DNA of 32,167 nt. It comes from Solirubrobacterales bacterium (lineage in GTDB: Bacteria; Actinomycetota; Thermoleophilia; Solirubrobacterales; 70-9). Positions 14,978-22,557 of this stretch are shown piece after piece (the first letter of the stretch is position 1; each line of letters begins with the position of its first letter). The position numbers and the translations under genes are program-made. The notes beneath the pieces are model-generated. The model searched no databases. It was not told the DNA's origin and worked only from the letters and a program-made list of their open reading frames with translations. The DNA is taken from positions 1-32,167 of the forward strand of contig DATMZR010000014.1 of assembly GCA_035573435.1 (NCBI GenBank), in the 5' to 3' direction.

Positions 14978-15742
14978 ATGCTCACCGCCCATACGGTCAC
15001 CCTCGGCGACCGTGAGATCAAGCGCATCGGCCTCGGCACCAACCGCCTCACCGACACCGAGGCCAACAGGTCGTTCCTGAAGGAGGCGGTCGACGCCGGA
15101 CTGGGCTTCATCGACACCGCCCACATATACACGGACGGCGAGAGCGAGCAGACGATCGGGGCAGCGCTGGCGCCGTTCTCGGACGACCTCGTCGTGGCCA
15201 CCAAGGCCGGCTACACGCAGACGGAGCTGCCCGAGCTGCGATCGCAGGTCGAACAGAGCTTCGAGCGGCTTCGAACCGACCGGATCACTCTCTACTACCT
15301 CCACCGCGTTCACCCGCAGATCCCGATCGAGGAATCCGTCGGGGTCCTGAAGGAGTTCGTCGACGCCGGGCGGATCGATCACGTCGGTCTCTCGGAGGTG
15401 TCGGTCGAGCAGATCACGCGGGCGCAGGCCGTGACCCCGATCGCCGCGATTCAGAACGAGTTCAACCTCGGCGAGCGCAAGTGGGACCCGGTGATCGACC
15501 ACTGCGAGGCCGAGGGAATGGTCTTCGTCTCCTTCTTTCCCCTGCGCGCTGACTCCGGCGCGGTGGCGGAGGTGGCCGAGCGCCACGGGGCCACGGCCAA
15601 TCAGGTCAAGCTCGCCTGGCTGCTCTCGCGCTCGCCGAACGTCGCCCCGATCCCGGGGACCCGCTCGATCGAGCACCTGAAAGAGAACCTCGAGGCGCTC
15701 GACCTCGAGCTGAGCGACGAGGACCTCCAAGCGCTCGACTAG
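14978..15742 (+). CDS. Aldo/keto reductase
   Basis: NADPH-dependent oxidoreductase of the AKR superfamily, 254 aa. The catalytic tetrad is visible: D46 and Y51 in GFIDTAHIYTDGESE, K76 in VVATKAGY, and H109 in LYYLHRV. The C-terminal IPGTRSIEHLKENLEALDLEL is the usual phosphate-binding region. At 254 aa it is shorter than most AKRs (about 280-330). The substrate cannot be told. No Shine-Dalgarno sequence precedes ATG 14978; the gene follows the ABM-like gene by 13 bases and may be translated from the same message. Confidence 0.9.
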   Translation: MLTAHTVTLGDREIKRIGLGTNRLTDTEANRSFLKEAVDAGLGFIDTAHIYTDGESEQTIGAALAPFSDDLVVATKAGYTQTELPELRSQVEQSFERLRTDRITLYYLHRVHPQIPIEESVGVLKEFVDAGRIDHVGLSEVSVEQITRAQAVTPIAAIQNEFNLGERKWDPVIDHCEAEGMVFVSFFPLRADSGAVAEVAERHGATANQVKLAWLLSRSPNVAPIPGTRSIEHLKENLEALDLELSDEDLQALD

Positions 15743-15794
15743 TACGTCATAGTCTCAGCGCCGAGTTACAACCCCTAGGCGAGGAGGACGGTCG

Positions 15795-16709
15795 ATGGCG
15801 AAGGAAGCGCGTTCCCTTCAAGGCAAGGTAGTGGCGATCACGGGGGGCGCCCGCGGGATCGGCAAGGCGACCGCGAAGGCGCTCGCGCGCCAAGGCGCGA
15901 AGATCGCGCTCGGGGACCTGGACAAGCCGCTTGCGGAGCAGACCGCCGCGGAGCTGGACACGGAGGCCGTCGGCCTGGCGCTCGACGTCACCGACCGTGA
16001 TTCCTTCACCCGCTTCCTCGATCAGGTCGCCGAGCGACTGGGACCGCTCGACGTGCTGATCAACAACGCCGGGATCATGCCGCTCGGGCCTTTCGCCGAC
16101 GAGGACGACGCGACGGCGCAGCGGATGATCGACATCAACGTGCACGGCGTGATCTTCGGGACGAAGCTGGCGATCCCCGGGATGCGGCAGCGCGGCAGTG
16201 GCCACATCGTCAACATCGCTTCCCAGGCCGGCAAGGCGGGGATTCCGGGAGGGGCCACCTACTGCGCAACCAAGCACGCGGTCGTCGGCCTGAGCGAAGC
16301 CGTCCGAGCCGAGCTTCGCGACACCGGGGTCGAGGTCTCGGTGGTCATGCCCGCGGTGGTCGACACCGAGTTGGGCAGCGGACTTCACGAGACCCGCGCC
16401 GTGAAGAAGCTCGCGCCCGAGGAGGTCGCCGACGCGATCGTCAAGGCGCTCCAGTTCCCGAAGTTCGACGTCTGGGTCCCGGCCTCGAGCGTCGTCTTCG
16501 ACAAGCTGCTGCATCCGCTGCCCCGGCGGGCCCGAGAGGCGATCGCCCGCTTCATGCACGTCGACAAGGTGCTGGCGCAGACCGACCCGGCGGAGCGCGC
16601 CGCCTATGAGGAGCGCGCCGCGCGATCCGAGCCTGGGCTCGAGCCTGAGCAGGCCGGTTCGGACGAGGGGTCCGGCACAGAAAGCCGTGAAGCCAGCCCG
16701 GTGAAGTAA
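15795..16709 (+). CDS. Short-chain dehydrogenase/reductase (classical SDR)
   Basis: NAD(P)-dependent oxidoreductase, 304 aa. The Rossmann motif TGGARGIG (16-23), NNAG (90-93), catalytic S143 in NIASQAG, and Y156-x3-K160 in YCATK are all present, so it should be active. D41 in LGDLDKP favours NAD(H). After the core, a 50-residue tail ends in a Glu/Ser-rich stretch, longer than the usual 250-aa SDR. Ribosome site GAGGAGG lies about 8 bases before the ATG. A TTCG-tetraloop hairpin follows the gene. The substrate is unknown. Confidence 0.9.
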   Translation: MAKEARSLQGKVVAITGGARGIGKATAKALARQGAKIALGDLDKPLAEQTAAELDTEAVGLALDVTDRDSFTRFLDQVAERLGPLDVLINNAGIMPLGPFADEDDATAQRMIDINVHGVIFGTKLAIPGMRQRGSGHIVNIASQAGKAGIPGGATYCATKHAVVGLSEAVRAELRDTGVEVSVVMPAVVDTELGSGLHETRAVKKLAPEEVADAIVKALQFPKFDVWVPASSVVFDKLLHPLPRRAREAIARFMHVDKVLAQTDPAERAAYEERAARSEPGLEPEQAGSDEGSGTESREASPVK

Positions 16710-16726
16710 GAGCCGGCAACGGTCCG

Positions 16727-16742
16727 CCCGCTTTCGAGCGGG
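16727..16742 (+). terminator. Short UUCG hairpin after the SDR gene
   Basis: CCCGCT (16727-16732) and AGCGGG (16737-16742) enclose a TTCG tetraloop, 17 bases after the SDR stop and 24 bases before the Ppx start. The extra-stable tetraloop and position suggest a terminator, although no U-run follows. Confidence 0.5.
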
Positions 16743-16766
16743 ATCTCTGTCAGTACGCTGACATTG

Positions 16767-17687
16767 ATGCGGGTGGCGGTGGTGGACATAGGCACGAACT
16801 CGACGCGGCTCCTGGTCGCGGACGTCGCCGACGGCCACGTGTCGGAGGTGGATAGGCGCTCGATCGTGACCCGGCTCGGGCGCGGCGTCGACACCTCGGG
16901 CCAGCTTGCCGGTGAGGCGATCGAGGAGGTCTGCCGCACCGTCGCCGACTACGTCGACGCCTACGAGTCGCTGGGAGTGGAGCGTGTGAAAGCGATCGCC
17001 ACCAGCGCGGTGCGGGACGCCGCGAACTCTGGGGCCTTCATGGCCGAGTTGCGGGAGCGCTTCGGGCTCGACGCGCACATCCTCACCGGAGACGAGGAAG
17101 CGAGACTGGTGTATCAAGGCGCCACCGCCGAGCGGCCGCCTTCCTCCAACACGCTGGTGGTCGACATCGGCGGCGGCTCCACGGAGCTGGTGGTCGGCTC
17201 GGGGAATGCGGTCGGCTTCTACACGTCGCTTCAGGCGGGCACCGTCCGCCACACGGAGCGCTACCTGCGCAGCGACCCGCCCGACGCGGGAGAGCTCGAC
17301 GCACTGGCAGGCGACGTTCGCTCGCTGATCGACGCCGAGCTGACCGGTGCGGCAATCGCGACCGCCAGCGAGGGCATCGCCGTCGCCGGCACGCCCACCT
17401 CGCTGGCGGCGATCGACCAGGAGCTCGACCCCTACGACCCCGAGCGCGTCCACGGCTACAGGCTCCCTCTCGACTCGATCCAGCGGCTGTGCTCGCTGCT
17501 CGCCTCCAAAACGCTCGAGGAGCGGCTCGAGGTCACCGGGCTGCATCCCGGCCGGGCGCCGACCATCGTCGCCGGGGTCGTGATCCTGATCCAGGTGATG
17601 CGCGCCTTCGGCCTGACGGAGGTCGAGGTCTCCGAGCACGACATCCTCCACGGCGCCGCGCTCGAGGCCGTCCGCGCCCCGGCCTGA
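16767..17687 (+). CDS. Ppx/GppA-family phosphatase
   Basis: Exopolyphosphatase or guanosine-pentaphosphate phosphatase, 306 aa from ATG 16767 (a TTG lies one codon upstream). The ASKHA fold is evident: VVDIGTNSTRLLV near the start, ATSAVRDAANS, GDEEARLVYQGA containing the likely catalytic Glu, VVDIGGGSTELVVG (phosphate loop), and VAGTPTSLAAI. It lacks the C-terminal HD-like domain of long Ppx enzymes, like the short actinobacterial Ppx proteins. It should hydrolyse polyphosphate and/or pppGpp in the cytosol. The gene converges with the PRC-barrel gene after 5 bases. Confidence 0.9.
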   Translation: MRVAVVDIGTNSTRLLVADVADGHVSEVDRRSIVTRLGRGVDTSGQLAGEAIEEVCRTVADYVDAYESLGVERVKAIATSAVRDAANSGAFMAELRERFGLDAHILTGDEEARLVYQGATAERPPSSNTLVVDIGGGSTELVVGSGNAVGFYTSLQAGTVRHTERYLRSDPPDAGELDALAGDVRSLIDAELTGAAIATASEGIAVAGTPTSLAAIDQELDPYDPERVHGYRLPLDSIQRLCSLLASKTLEERLEVTGLHPGRAPTIVAGVVILIQVMRAFGLTEVEVSEHDILHGAALEAVRAPA

Positions 17688-17692
17688 CGGCC

Positions 17693-18058
17693 TTAGGTCT
17701 TGCCGGAGATCCGGTCCCAGGCGCGGCGCAGCTTGTCGTGAAGCTGGTCGGGGACGACGTCGTCCGGGCCGACCTCCATCTGCGCGGGATTTTTGCTGGG
17801 CTCGGGCAGGCGCTCGGCGGCGGCCGTCTCGACCGTCAGGACGACACCGCGCTCGTAGCACTCGGCCACCTGGGTGGCGTCGGCGAACCGTTGCCCGCCC
17901 GGCAGCACGCTCGTGTCGAGGACGATCCCGTCGAAGACATCCAGGTCGGGATCGGCGAGCACGTGCTCGATCTTTCCCAGCTCCTCCCCGTCGCTCGAGT
18001 AGACGGGCATCCCCTCCGCGAGGGTCAGATACGAGGCCGGCGCGCCCAGGTCCTCCAT
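17693..18058 (-). CDS. PRC-barrel domain protein
   Basis: Soluble protein, 121 aa. Residues about 11-85 match a PRC-barrel-like fold: LAEGMPVYSSDGEELGKIEHVLADPDLDVFDGIVLDT (quoted in part: GEELGKIEHVL and FDGIVLDT), then FADATQVAECYERGVVLTV. The tail is charged and helical (DQLHDKLRRAWDRISGK). Such stand-alone PRC-barrel proteins are common in actinobacteria, often as stress-related genes of unknown role. It converges on the ppx gene and has no partner on its strand. Confidence 0.75.
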   Translation of the reverse strand: MEDLGAPASYLTLAEGMPVYSSDGEELGKIEHVLADPDLDVFDGIVLDTSVLPGGQRFADATQVAECYERGVVLTVETAAAERLPEPSKNPAQMEVGPDDVVPDQLHDKLRRAWDRISGKT

Positions 18059-18106
18059 CGGCGCCGAGCCTAGCGAATCTCGGCCTCGCCGCCGTTGGCG
18101 AGTTTG

Positions 18107-18121
18107 TGGCGCATAGCGCCA
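18107..18121 (-). terminator. Hairpin after the F420-type oxidoreductase
   Basis: TGGCGC (18107-18112) pairs with GCGCCA (18116-18121) around a 3-base loop, 33 bases downstream of the minus-strand oxidoreductase. It may end that transcript before the PRC-barrel gene; there is no U-run. Confidence 0.35.
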
Positions 18122-18153
18122 TAAAGTCGCCGGGAGCGGGCGGCGGGCGCCGC

Positions 18154-18507
18154 TCAGCGGAGGTCCACCGCGACGGGCAGCGCCGTCTTCCCCCAGTTCG
18201 AGAGGTCGCCGCTGTAGCCGGCTGTGTACTTCTCCAGCAGCAGGCGGCGGGCACGGGCATCCTCGTCCTGGTCGACGACGATCCGGGCGCTCCCCTCGAA
18301 GCTCTGGTCCCCGATCCGCACCGTCACCTGGGGCTCGCGGGTCAGATTCTTGACCCAGTCGGAGCGCTCGCCGCCGCCGGAGAGCATGTAGAGGGTGTCG
18401 CCGTCGAGCCCGAACCAGATCTCGATCTCCCGCGGCTTGCCGCTCACCCTTCCCGTGGTGGTCAGGTAGCAGTAGCTCTCGCTCGCCAGCGAGGGGTCGA
18501 CGGCCAT
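18154..18507 (-). CDS. F420/deazaflavin-type nitroreductase (DDN-like)
   Basis: Split-barrel flavin-fold protein, 117 aa; ATG 18507 is taken over the TTG one codon upstream. The sequence YLTTTGRVSGKPREIEIWF, LYMLSGGGERSDWVKNL and PQVTVRIGDQ matches the deazaflavin-dependent nitroreductase family (Ddn), which uses reduced coenzyme F420, or a related PNPOx-like group. R/K in the TGR-SG-PR segment and the GGGERSDWVKN loop are the cofactor-binding features of the family. The substrate is unknown; F420 enzymes are common in actinobacteria. It stands alone on its strand. Confidence 0.82.
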   Translation of the reverse strand: MAVDPSLASESYCYLTTTGRVSGKPREIEIWFGLDGDTLYMLSGGGERSDWVKNLTREPQVTVRIGDQSFEGSARIVVDQDEDARARRLLLEKYTAGYSGDLSNWGKTALPVAVDLR

Positions 18508-18933
18508 CAAACGAGGCTAGCGCCGGGCGATCCTCGCTTGGTGGTCATCGATCTTGCAAAGACCCCCGAGGTCTCCGTTTACGGTGATTGGGAGCGGCGG
18601 GCGCGGGGTATCTCGACTAATACCGACAACGACAGGGTTCGCGCGCCAGCGGTTCGCGAGCGAGGACTGGAGTTGAAGATGAAAGCTTGTTGTCCACCAG
18701 GGCAGGGATGCAACGCCCCACCGGGACGCGAGGAGCCCTGCCTTCTCGAGCGGTGCCGCCGAGAGGAGTCGCCGCAGGCCGACAGCGCCGTGGCGCGATG
18801 GGACCTGTTCAGTCAGGCGCGACGCGAGCACCGGCCGCGACGGCAGCGACGGTTCCTGTGCCGCGCCTACGCTCGCGCCCGAGATCGCGCGGTCCCCTGG
18901 CGCCCGACGCTCCGGTAAGGAAGTATTTGCGCC
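18508..18933. other. Intergenic region with weak promoter-like element
   Basis: This 426-base stretch separates the divergent oxidoreductase and NAD-binding genes. It holds GATT (18585-18588 region) about 16 bases ahead of GGGTAT (18606-18611), a possible sigma-B-like plus-strand promoter, then the small Cys-rich open frame at 18679-18918. I see nothing else of note. Confidence 0.3.
18679..18918 (+). CDS. Possible small Cys/Arg-rich protein
   Basis: Candidate gene of 79 codons plus stop. ATG 18679 has GGAG about 9 bases upstream. The N-terminus is cysteine-rich (MKACCPPGQGCNAPPG, with further Cys at about 21 and 26), the rest is very Arg-rich. It ends 15 bases before the next plus-strand gene, so it could be co-transcribed with it. 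Third-position GC (about three quarters) is lower than in sure genes, and the Arg-rich tail is what GC-rich noise often encodes. I do not recognise a family. It may be spurious. Confidence 0.3.
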   Translation: MKACCPPGQGCNAPPGREEPCLLERCRREESPQADSAVARWDLFSQARREHRPRRQRRFLCRAYARARDRAVPWRPTLR

Positions 18934-19581
18934 ATGGACGTAGCGGTGGCCGGTGGGCACGGGAAGGTCGCCCTGTGCCTGCTCCGGATTCTCTCTGAGC
19001 GTGGCGACCGCGCGCTGGGGCTGATCCGGAATCCCGACCAGGCCTTCGACCTGGAGGCTGTCGGGGCGACGCCGGCGGGCGCTGACCTCGAGAACCTCGA
19101 TCCGGACGCGATCGCGACCGTCATCAGCGGCTGCGACGCGGTGGTCTTCGCCGCCGGCGCCGGGCCCGGCAGTGGCCCGGCCCGAAAGCGAACGGTCGAC
19201 TATGGCGGCGCGGTGAAGCTGATCGACGCCTGCAAGTCGGCGGGCGTCCGCCGCTACCTGATGGTGAGCGCGATGGGCGTCCGCGACCCAGGGGCCCGCG
19301 GGCCTGAGATGCGCCCCTACTACGAGGCGAAGCTCGAGGCCGACAAGGCGCTCGCCGCCAGCGGCCTCGAATACACGATCGTCCGCCCGGGCCGGCTCAC
19401 GGACAACCCCGGCACGCGCTTGATCGACGCGGCCGAGCAGCTCGACCGGTTCGGCGAGATCCCCCGCGACGACGTGGCCGCGACCCTGGCCGCGTGCCTG
19501 GACGCCGACCACACGATCGGGAAGTCGTTCGACCTGATCGGCGGCGAGAGCGCGATTCCGGAGGCCCTCGCCGCCCTCTAG
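18934..19581 (+). CDS. NAD(P)-binding atypical SDR
   Basis: Atypical short-chain dehydrogenase of the NmrA/YwnB-like group, 215 aa. The dinucleotide-binding loop VAVAGGHGKVA is at the N-terminus. CDAVVFAAGAGPGSG follows near residue 70, then YLMVSAMGV and YYEAKLEADKAL (Y-x3-K) near 128, and YTIVRPGRLTDNPG in the C-terminal part. These are the usual signatures of single-domain NAD(P)H-binding proteins whose substrates are mostly unknown. It lies alone between the Cys-rich frame and the SnoaL-like gene. Confidence 0.85.
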   Translation: MDVAVAGGHGKVALCLLRILSERGDRALGLIRNPDQAFDLEAVGATPAGADLENLDPDAIATVISGCDAVVFAAGAGPGSGPARKRTVDYGGAVKLIDACKSAGVRRYLMVSAMGVRDPGARGPEMRPYYEAKLEADKALAASGLEYTIVRPGRLTDNPGTRLIDAAEQLDRFGEIPRDDVAATLAACLDADHTIGKSFDLIGGESAIPEALAAL

Positions 19582-19663
19582 TCAGATCGCTTGCGCGACG
19601 CTTGCGCGGGGCGAGCCGGAGGCGTAGGGTCGGCTCGACAAAGCCAACCGGGAGGAGTCGTAT

Positions 19664-20101
19664 ATGTCCCAGGAGAACGTCGCCACCTCCAAGCGCGGGC
19701 TCGAGGAGGGGTTCAACCGCGGGAACCTCAGCGTGATCGACGAAGACACAACCAAGGACTTCGTCAGCCACGACCCGCTCGTCGGTGATCAGGACCGCGA
19801 CGCGTCGAAGCAGGGGATCGTCGGCTATCGCCAGGCGTTCCCGGACCTCCACCTCACGATCGAGGACATCTTCGCCGCCGACGACAAGGTCGTGATCCGC
19901 TGGAGCGTTCAGGGCACGTTCGAGAACGAGTTCATGGGGCTCAAGCCCACCCACGAGGTCGGCGACCCCGTCCGGGGTACCACGATCGACCGCTACGAAG
20001 GCGGCAAGATCGCCGAGTCCTGGTCCCAATGGGACACGCTGACGTTCATGAGGAACATCGGCGCGATCCCCGAGCAAGCCCCAGCGTCCGCCGGCAGCTA
20101 G
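19664..20101 (+). CDS. SnoaL-like ester cyclase family protein
   Basis: NTF2-fold protein of 145 aa. The pattern of an N-terminal helix (NVATSKRGLEEGFNRGN), VSHDPL, YRQAFPDLHLTIEDIFAADDKVVIRWSVQGTF (in part), and a last strand GGKIAESWSQWDTL is that of the SnoaL-like polyketide cyclase / ester cyclase family. The FPDLH and WSQWD segments are the family's most constant parts. Most such bacterial proteins have no assigned substrate. A good ribosome site GGGAGGAG lies about 6 bases before the ATG. Confidence 0.85.
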   Translation: MSQENVATSKRGLEEGFNRGNLSVIDEDTTKDFVSHDPLVGDQDRDASKQGIVGYRQAFPDLHLTIEDIFAADDKVVIRWSVQGTFENEFMGLKPTHEVGDPVRGTTIDRYEGGKIAESWSQWDTLTFMRNIGAIPEQAPASAGS

Positions 20102-20148
20102 CGGCCAAGCTAAAACCGACACCGTCTCTGCGCCCCCCGGCTGGCGGA

Positions 20149-20173
20149 AGGGGCGTGGCTGCGCCGCGCCCCT
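20149..20173 (+). terminator. Hairpin between SnoaL-like and ceramidase genes
   Basis: AGGGGCG (20149-20155) pairs with CGCCCCT (20167-20173) around an 11-base loop, 48 bases after the SnoaL-like stop and 27 before the ceramidase start. It is a possible terminator without a U-run. Confidence 0.35.
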
Positions 20174-20200
20174 GCCCGCGGCGATAGATTTGGTCGCGGG

Positions 20201-22459
20201 ATGGGTCTCGTGAGGACCGTGCTCGCTGCGTTCGGCGCCGTGGCCGTGGCTCTGGCGCTGACCGCGCCCGCGAGCGCCGCGGACGAGCTTCGTGTGGGCG
20301 TCGGACGTGCCGACATCAGCCCGCCCACCGGCTACTACATGATGGGCTGGGTTCGCTCCGACGCCAGGTCCGCCGGCCAGCTCACGCGGCTCTGGGCGCG
20401 GGTGATCGTGCTCGAGCGAGGCGGCGAAAAGATGGCGCTCGTGGCCGAGGACCTCGGGGGAATCCCCGGCGGGATGCTGGCCGAGGCGGCCGAGCGGGTC
20501 TCAGATCTCGGCTTCTCCCAGCGAAACGTCCTCGACTCCGCCTCCCACACCCACTCCGGGCCGACCGGCTTCTTCAACTTCTCCACCTTCAACACGGTCT
20601 TCATGACCATCAACTCCCCCACCGACTTCCAGCTGACGGGTGGCCTCGATCCACAGCTCTACACCTTCATGGTCGGCCGCCTGGAGCTCGCGATCCGTCG
20701 CGCCGACGCCAACCTCGGGCCGGGGAAGCTCGGCTGGGGCAAGACTCAAATCACCGACCTGACCGATAACCGCTCCGTGGAGGCTCACCTTCGAAACCAC
20801 GGCATCCACGAGGACTTCGGCCAGGGAAGCGCCGCCCAGGACCCACAGGGCCGCCTGCACACGCTCGATCCCGACGTCAACGTGCTGCGGGTCGACAAGA
20901 TGATCGGCGGGCGTCAGGTGCCGGTGGGAATGTGGTCGACGTTCGCCGACCACGGCACCGTAATCAGGTTTCAGTTCACCTACTACAACCGCGACCATCA
21001 CAGCGCCGCCACCCAGCTGGTCGAGGACGCGATCCGCCGCGCCGGCCGGGTGCCCGCGGACCAGGCGGTGGTGAACGTCTACGGCAACACCGACGAGGGC
21101 GACCAGACCGCGGGCCTTCATCGCGCCGGGCCGGCGGCGGCCGACTATGTCGGCAGGGTCGAGGCGATGGCGTTCATGCGCGCCTGGCGCGAGGCCGGCC
21201 AGCACATGAACGCGACCCCGATCCTGGGGCGCCGCTGGACGCGGATGTGCTGGTGTGGCCAACAGACCGCTGCCGGGCCGGTCGCCGACCGGGCGGAGTT
21301 CGGCCTGCCGCAGTTCACCGGCTCCGAGGAGGGCCGCGGGCCGCTCTTCGATGTGACCGGGGTGCCCTTCGAGGGCCACCACCTCCCGGGTGGCTCGGGC
21401 CCGCAGGGCAACAAGATCACCCCCCCGCTCCCGGTCGAGGTCCCCGAGGCGGTGCCGCTGATGGCGCTCCGCATCGGCCCGCGGATGATCGTCTCGATCC
21501 CCGGCGAGATGACCGCCCAGATGGGGCGCCGGGTGCGCAACGCGGTCACCGACGCCGCCCGTGGCTCCGGCGTCTCCGGCGCCGTGATCTCCGGGCTCGC
21601 GAATGAGTACATCGACTACTTCACGACGCCGCAGGAATACGACGCCCAGCACTACGAAGGCGGGGCGACGATCTACGGACGCGCCAGCTCGGTGGCGCTC
21701 CAGGAGGTCCTGGTCGACCTCACCCGTCGCCTGGTCGAGGGTCGCCCGCCGCCACAGGCCTATCCGTATGACCCCCGAAACGGGGTCGCGGCCAACGCCG
21801 CCCCGTTCCCGCTCGGCGCCGCAAGCGCCACCGTCGCGAACCAGCACGGGCCGGGAGCCTGGCGGCTCGGGAGCCCCCGCTTTTCCTGGCGCGGCGGGGT
21901 GCGCGGCTTCGACCGCCCGCTCGAACGCCCCTTCGTCCAGATCCAGCGCCGCACCGCTAACGGCGGCTGGCAGACCGTCGACTCGGATCTCGGCCTGGCC
22001 GTGCTGTGGAGAGTCGACGAGAACGGCCTCTACCTGACCCGCTGGGAGCCGCGCTTCGACCAACCCCTAGGCACCTATCGCTTCCGGATCACCGCCAACC
22101 GCTACGCCCTCACCTCGAACCCGTTCGACCTGCAACCCAACAAGGGCCTGCGGCCGCGGCGCGTAGCGGCGCCTGCCGGCAAGGTCGCGGTGGTCCTCGA
22201 CTACCCGCGGGCCAGGGTCCGAGAAGAGATCGGCGACCCGGTGCCCGATGCGAGCGCGAGTCTCACCCACCGCCCGCGCTCCGCCGCCTCGGGCCGAGTG
22301 ACCTTCATCGTCGACGGCCGGCCGGTCACCGTTCAGGCGGGGCCCGGCGGGCGCTTCGAGGTCAATGCGAGCCCTGGGGACCAGATCCGGATCCCGGCCG
22401 GCGGGGGCCGCGACGGCTTCGGCAACCGCACGGGCGTGGACTTCGCCTTTCAGGCCTGA
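20201..22459 (+). CDS. Secreted neutral/alkaline ceramidase
   Basis: Exported amidase of the neutral ceramidase family, 752 aa. A signal peptide ends near ASAA (26). The catalytic domain has VGVGRADISPP, the zinc-site motif SHTHSGP (115-121), FADHG (a second zinc His), EYIDYFTTPQEYDAQHYEGG, and a C-terminal beta domain with a further 100 residues. In the family the nucleophile is Ser in a GDVSPN-like motif; here the aligned stretch is EGDQTAG, putting T303 there. The enzyme should cleave the amide bond of ceramide or another N-acyl lipid outside the cell. Whether it is a true ceramidase is uncertain, because few actinobacteria make sphingolipids and the nucleophile is changed. It converges with the zinc peptidase gene. 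Confidence 0.85.
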   Translation: MGLVRTVLAAFGAVAVALALTAPASAADELRVGVGRADISPPTGYYMMGWVRSDARSAGQLTRLWARVIVLERGGEKMALVAEDLGGIPGGMLAEAAERVSDLGFSQRNVLDSASHTHSGPTGFFNFSTFNTVFMTINSPTDFQLTGGLDPQLYTFMVGRLELAIRRADANLGPGKLGWGKTQITDLTDNRSVEAHLRNHGIHEDFGQGSAAQDPQGRLHTLDPDVNVLRVDKMIGGRQVPVGMWSTFADHGTVIRFQFTYYNRDHHSAATQLVEDAIRRAGRVPADQAVVNVYGNTDEGDQTAGLHRAGPAAADYVGRVEAMAFMRAWREAGQHMNATPILGRRWTRMCWCGQQTAAGPVADRAEFGLPQFTGSEEGRGPLFDVTGVPFEGHHLPGGSGPQGNKITPPLPVEVPEAVPLMALRIGPRMIVSIPGEMTAQMGRRVRNAVTDAARGSGVSGAVISGLANEYIDYFTTPQEYDAQHYEGGATIYGRASSVALQEVLVDLTRRLVEGRPPPQAYPYDPRNGVAANAAPFPLGAASATVANQHGPGAWRLGSPRFSWRGGVRGFDRPLERPFVQIQRRTANGGWQTVDSDLGLAVLWRVDENGLYLTRWEPRFDQPLGTYRFRITANRYALTSNPFDLQPNKGLRPRRVAAPAGKVAVVLDYPRARVREEIGDPVPDASASLTHRPRSAASGRVTFIVDGRPVTVQAGPGGRFEVNASPGDQIRIPAGGGRDGFGNRTGVDFAFQA

Positions 22460-22492
22460 GCGCCGCTAGCCATGGCCGTCGTTCCCGCGGCC

Positions 22493-22511
22493 CCGCACTA
22501 ACACAGTGCGG
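22493..22511. terminator. Hairpin between convergent genes
   Basis: CCGCACT (22493-22499) and AGTGCGG (22505-22511) close a 5-base loop in the gap between the ceramidase and the zinc metallopeptidase genes, which converge. Position and symmetry suit a shared, bidirectional terminator. Confidence 0.55.
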
Positions 22512-22557
22512 AGACGGGCCGGCGAGGACGCGGGAAACTGCCGCTGTATGCCAAGGC

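Noticed and set aside
15747-18260. An 837-codon minus-strand open frame
   Set aside because: It lies antisense to the SDR and Ppx genes, which have full family motifs. Its product is Arg/Gly/Pro-rich with no domain, as usual for antisense frames in very GC-rich genes.
18106-18678. Upstream extension of the Cys-rich frame to 18106
   Set aside because: The extension is antisense to the F420-type oxidoreductase, which has clear family motifs. Only the part from 18679 lies in free sequence.
20501-22063. A 520-codon minus-strand open frame
   Set aside because: It is antisense to the ceramidase gene, which has a signal peptide and zinc motifs. No domain is visible in the antisense product.
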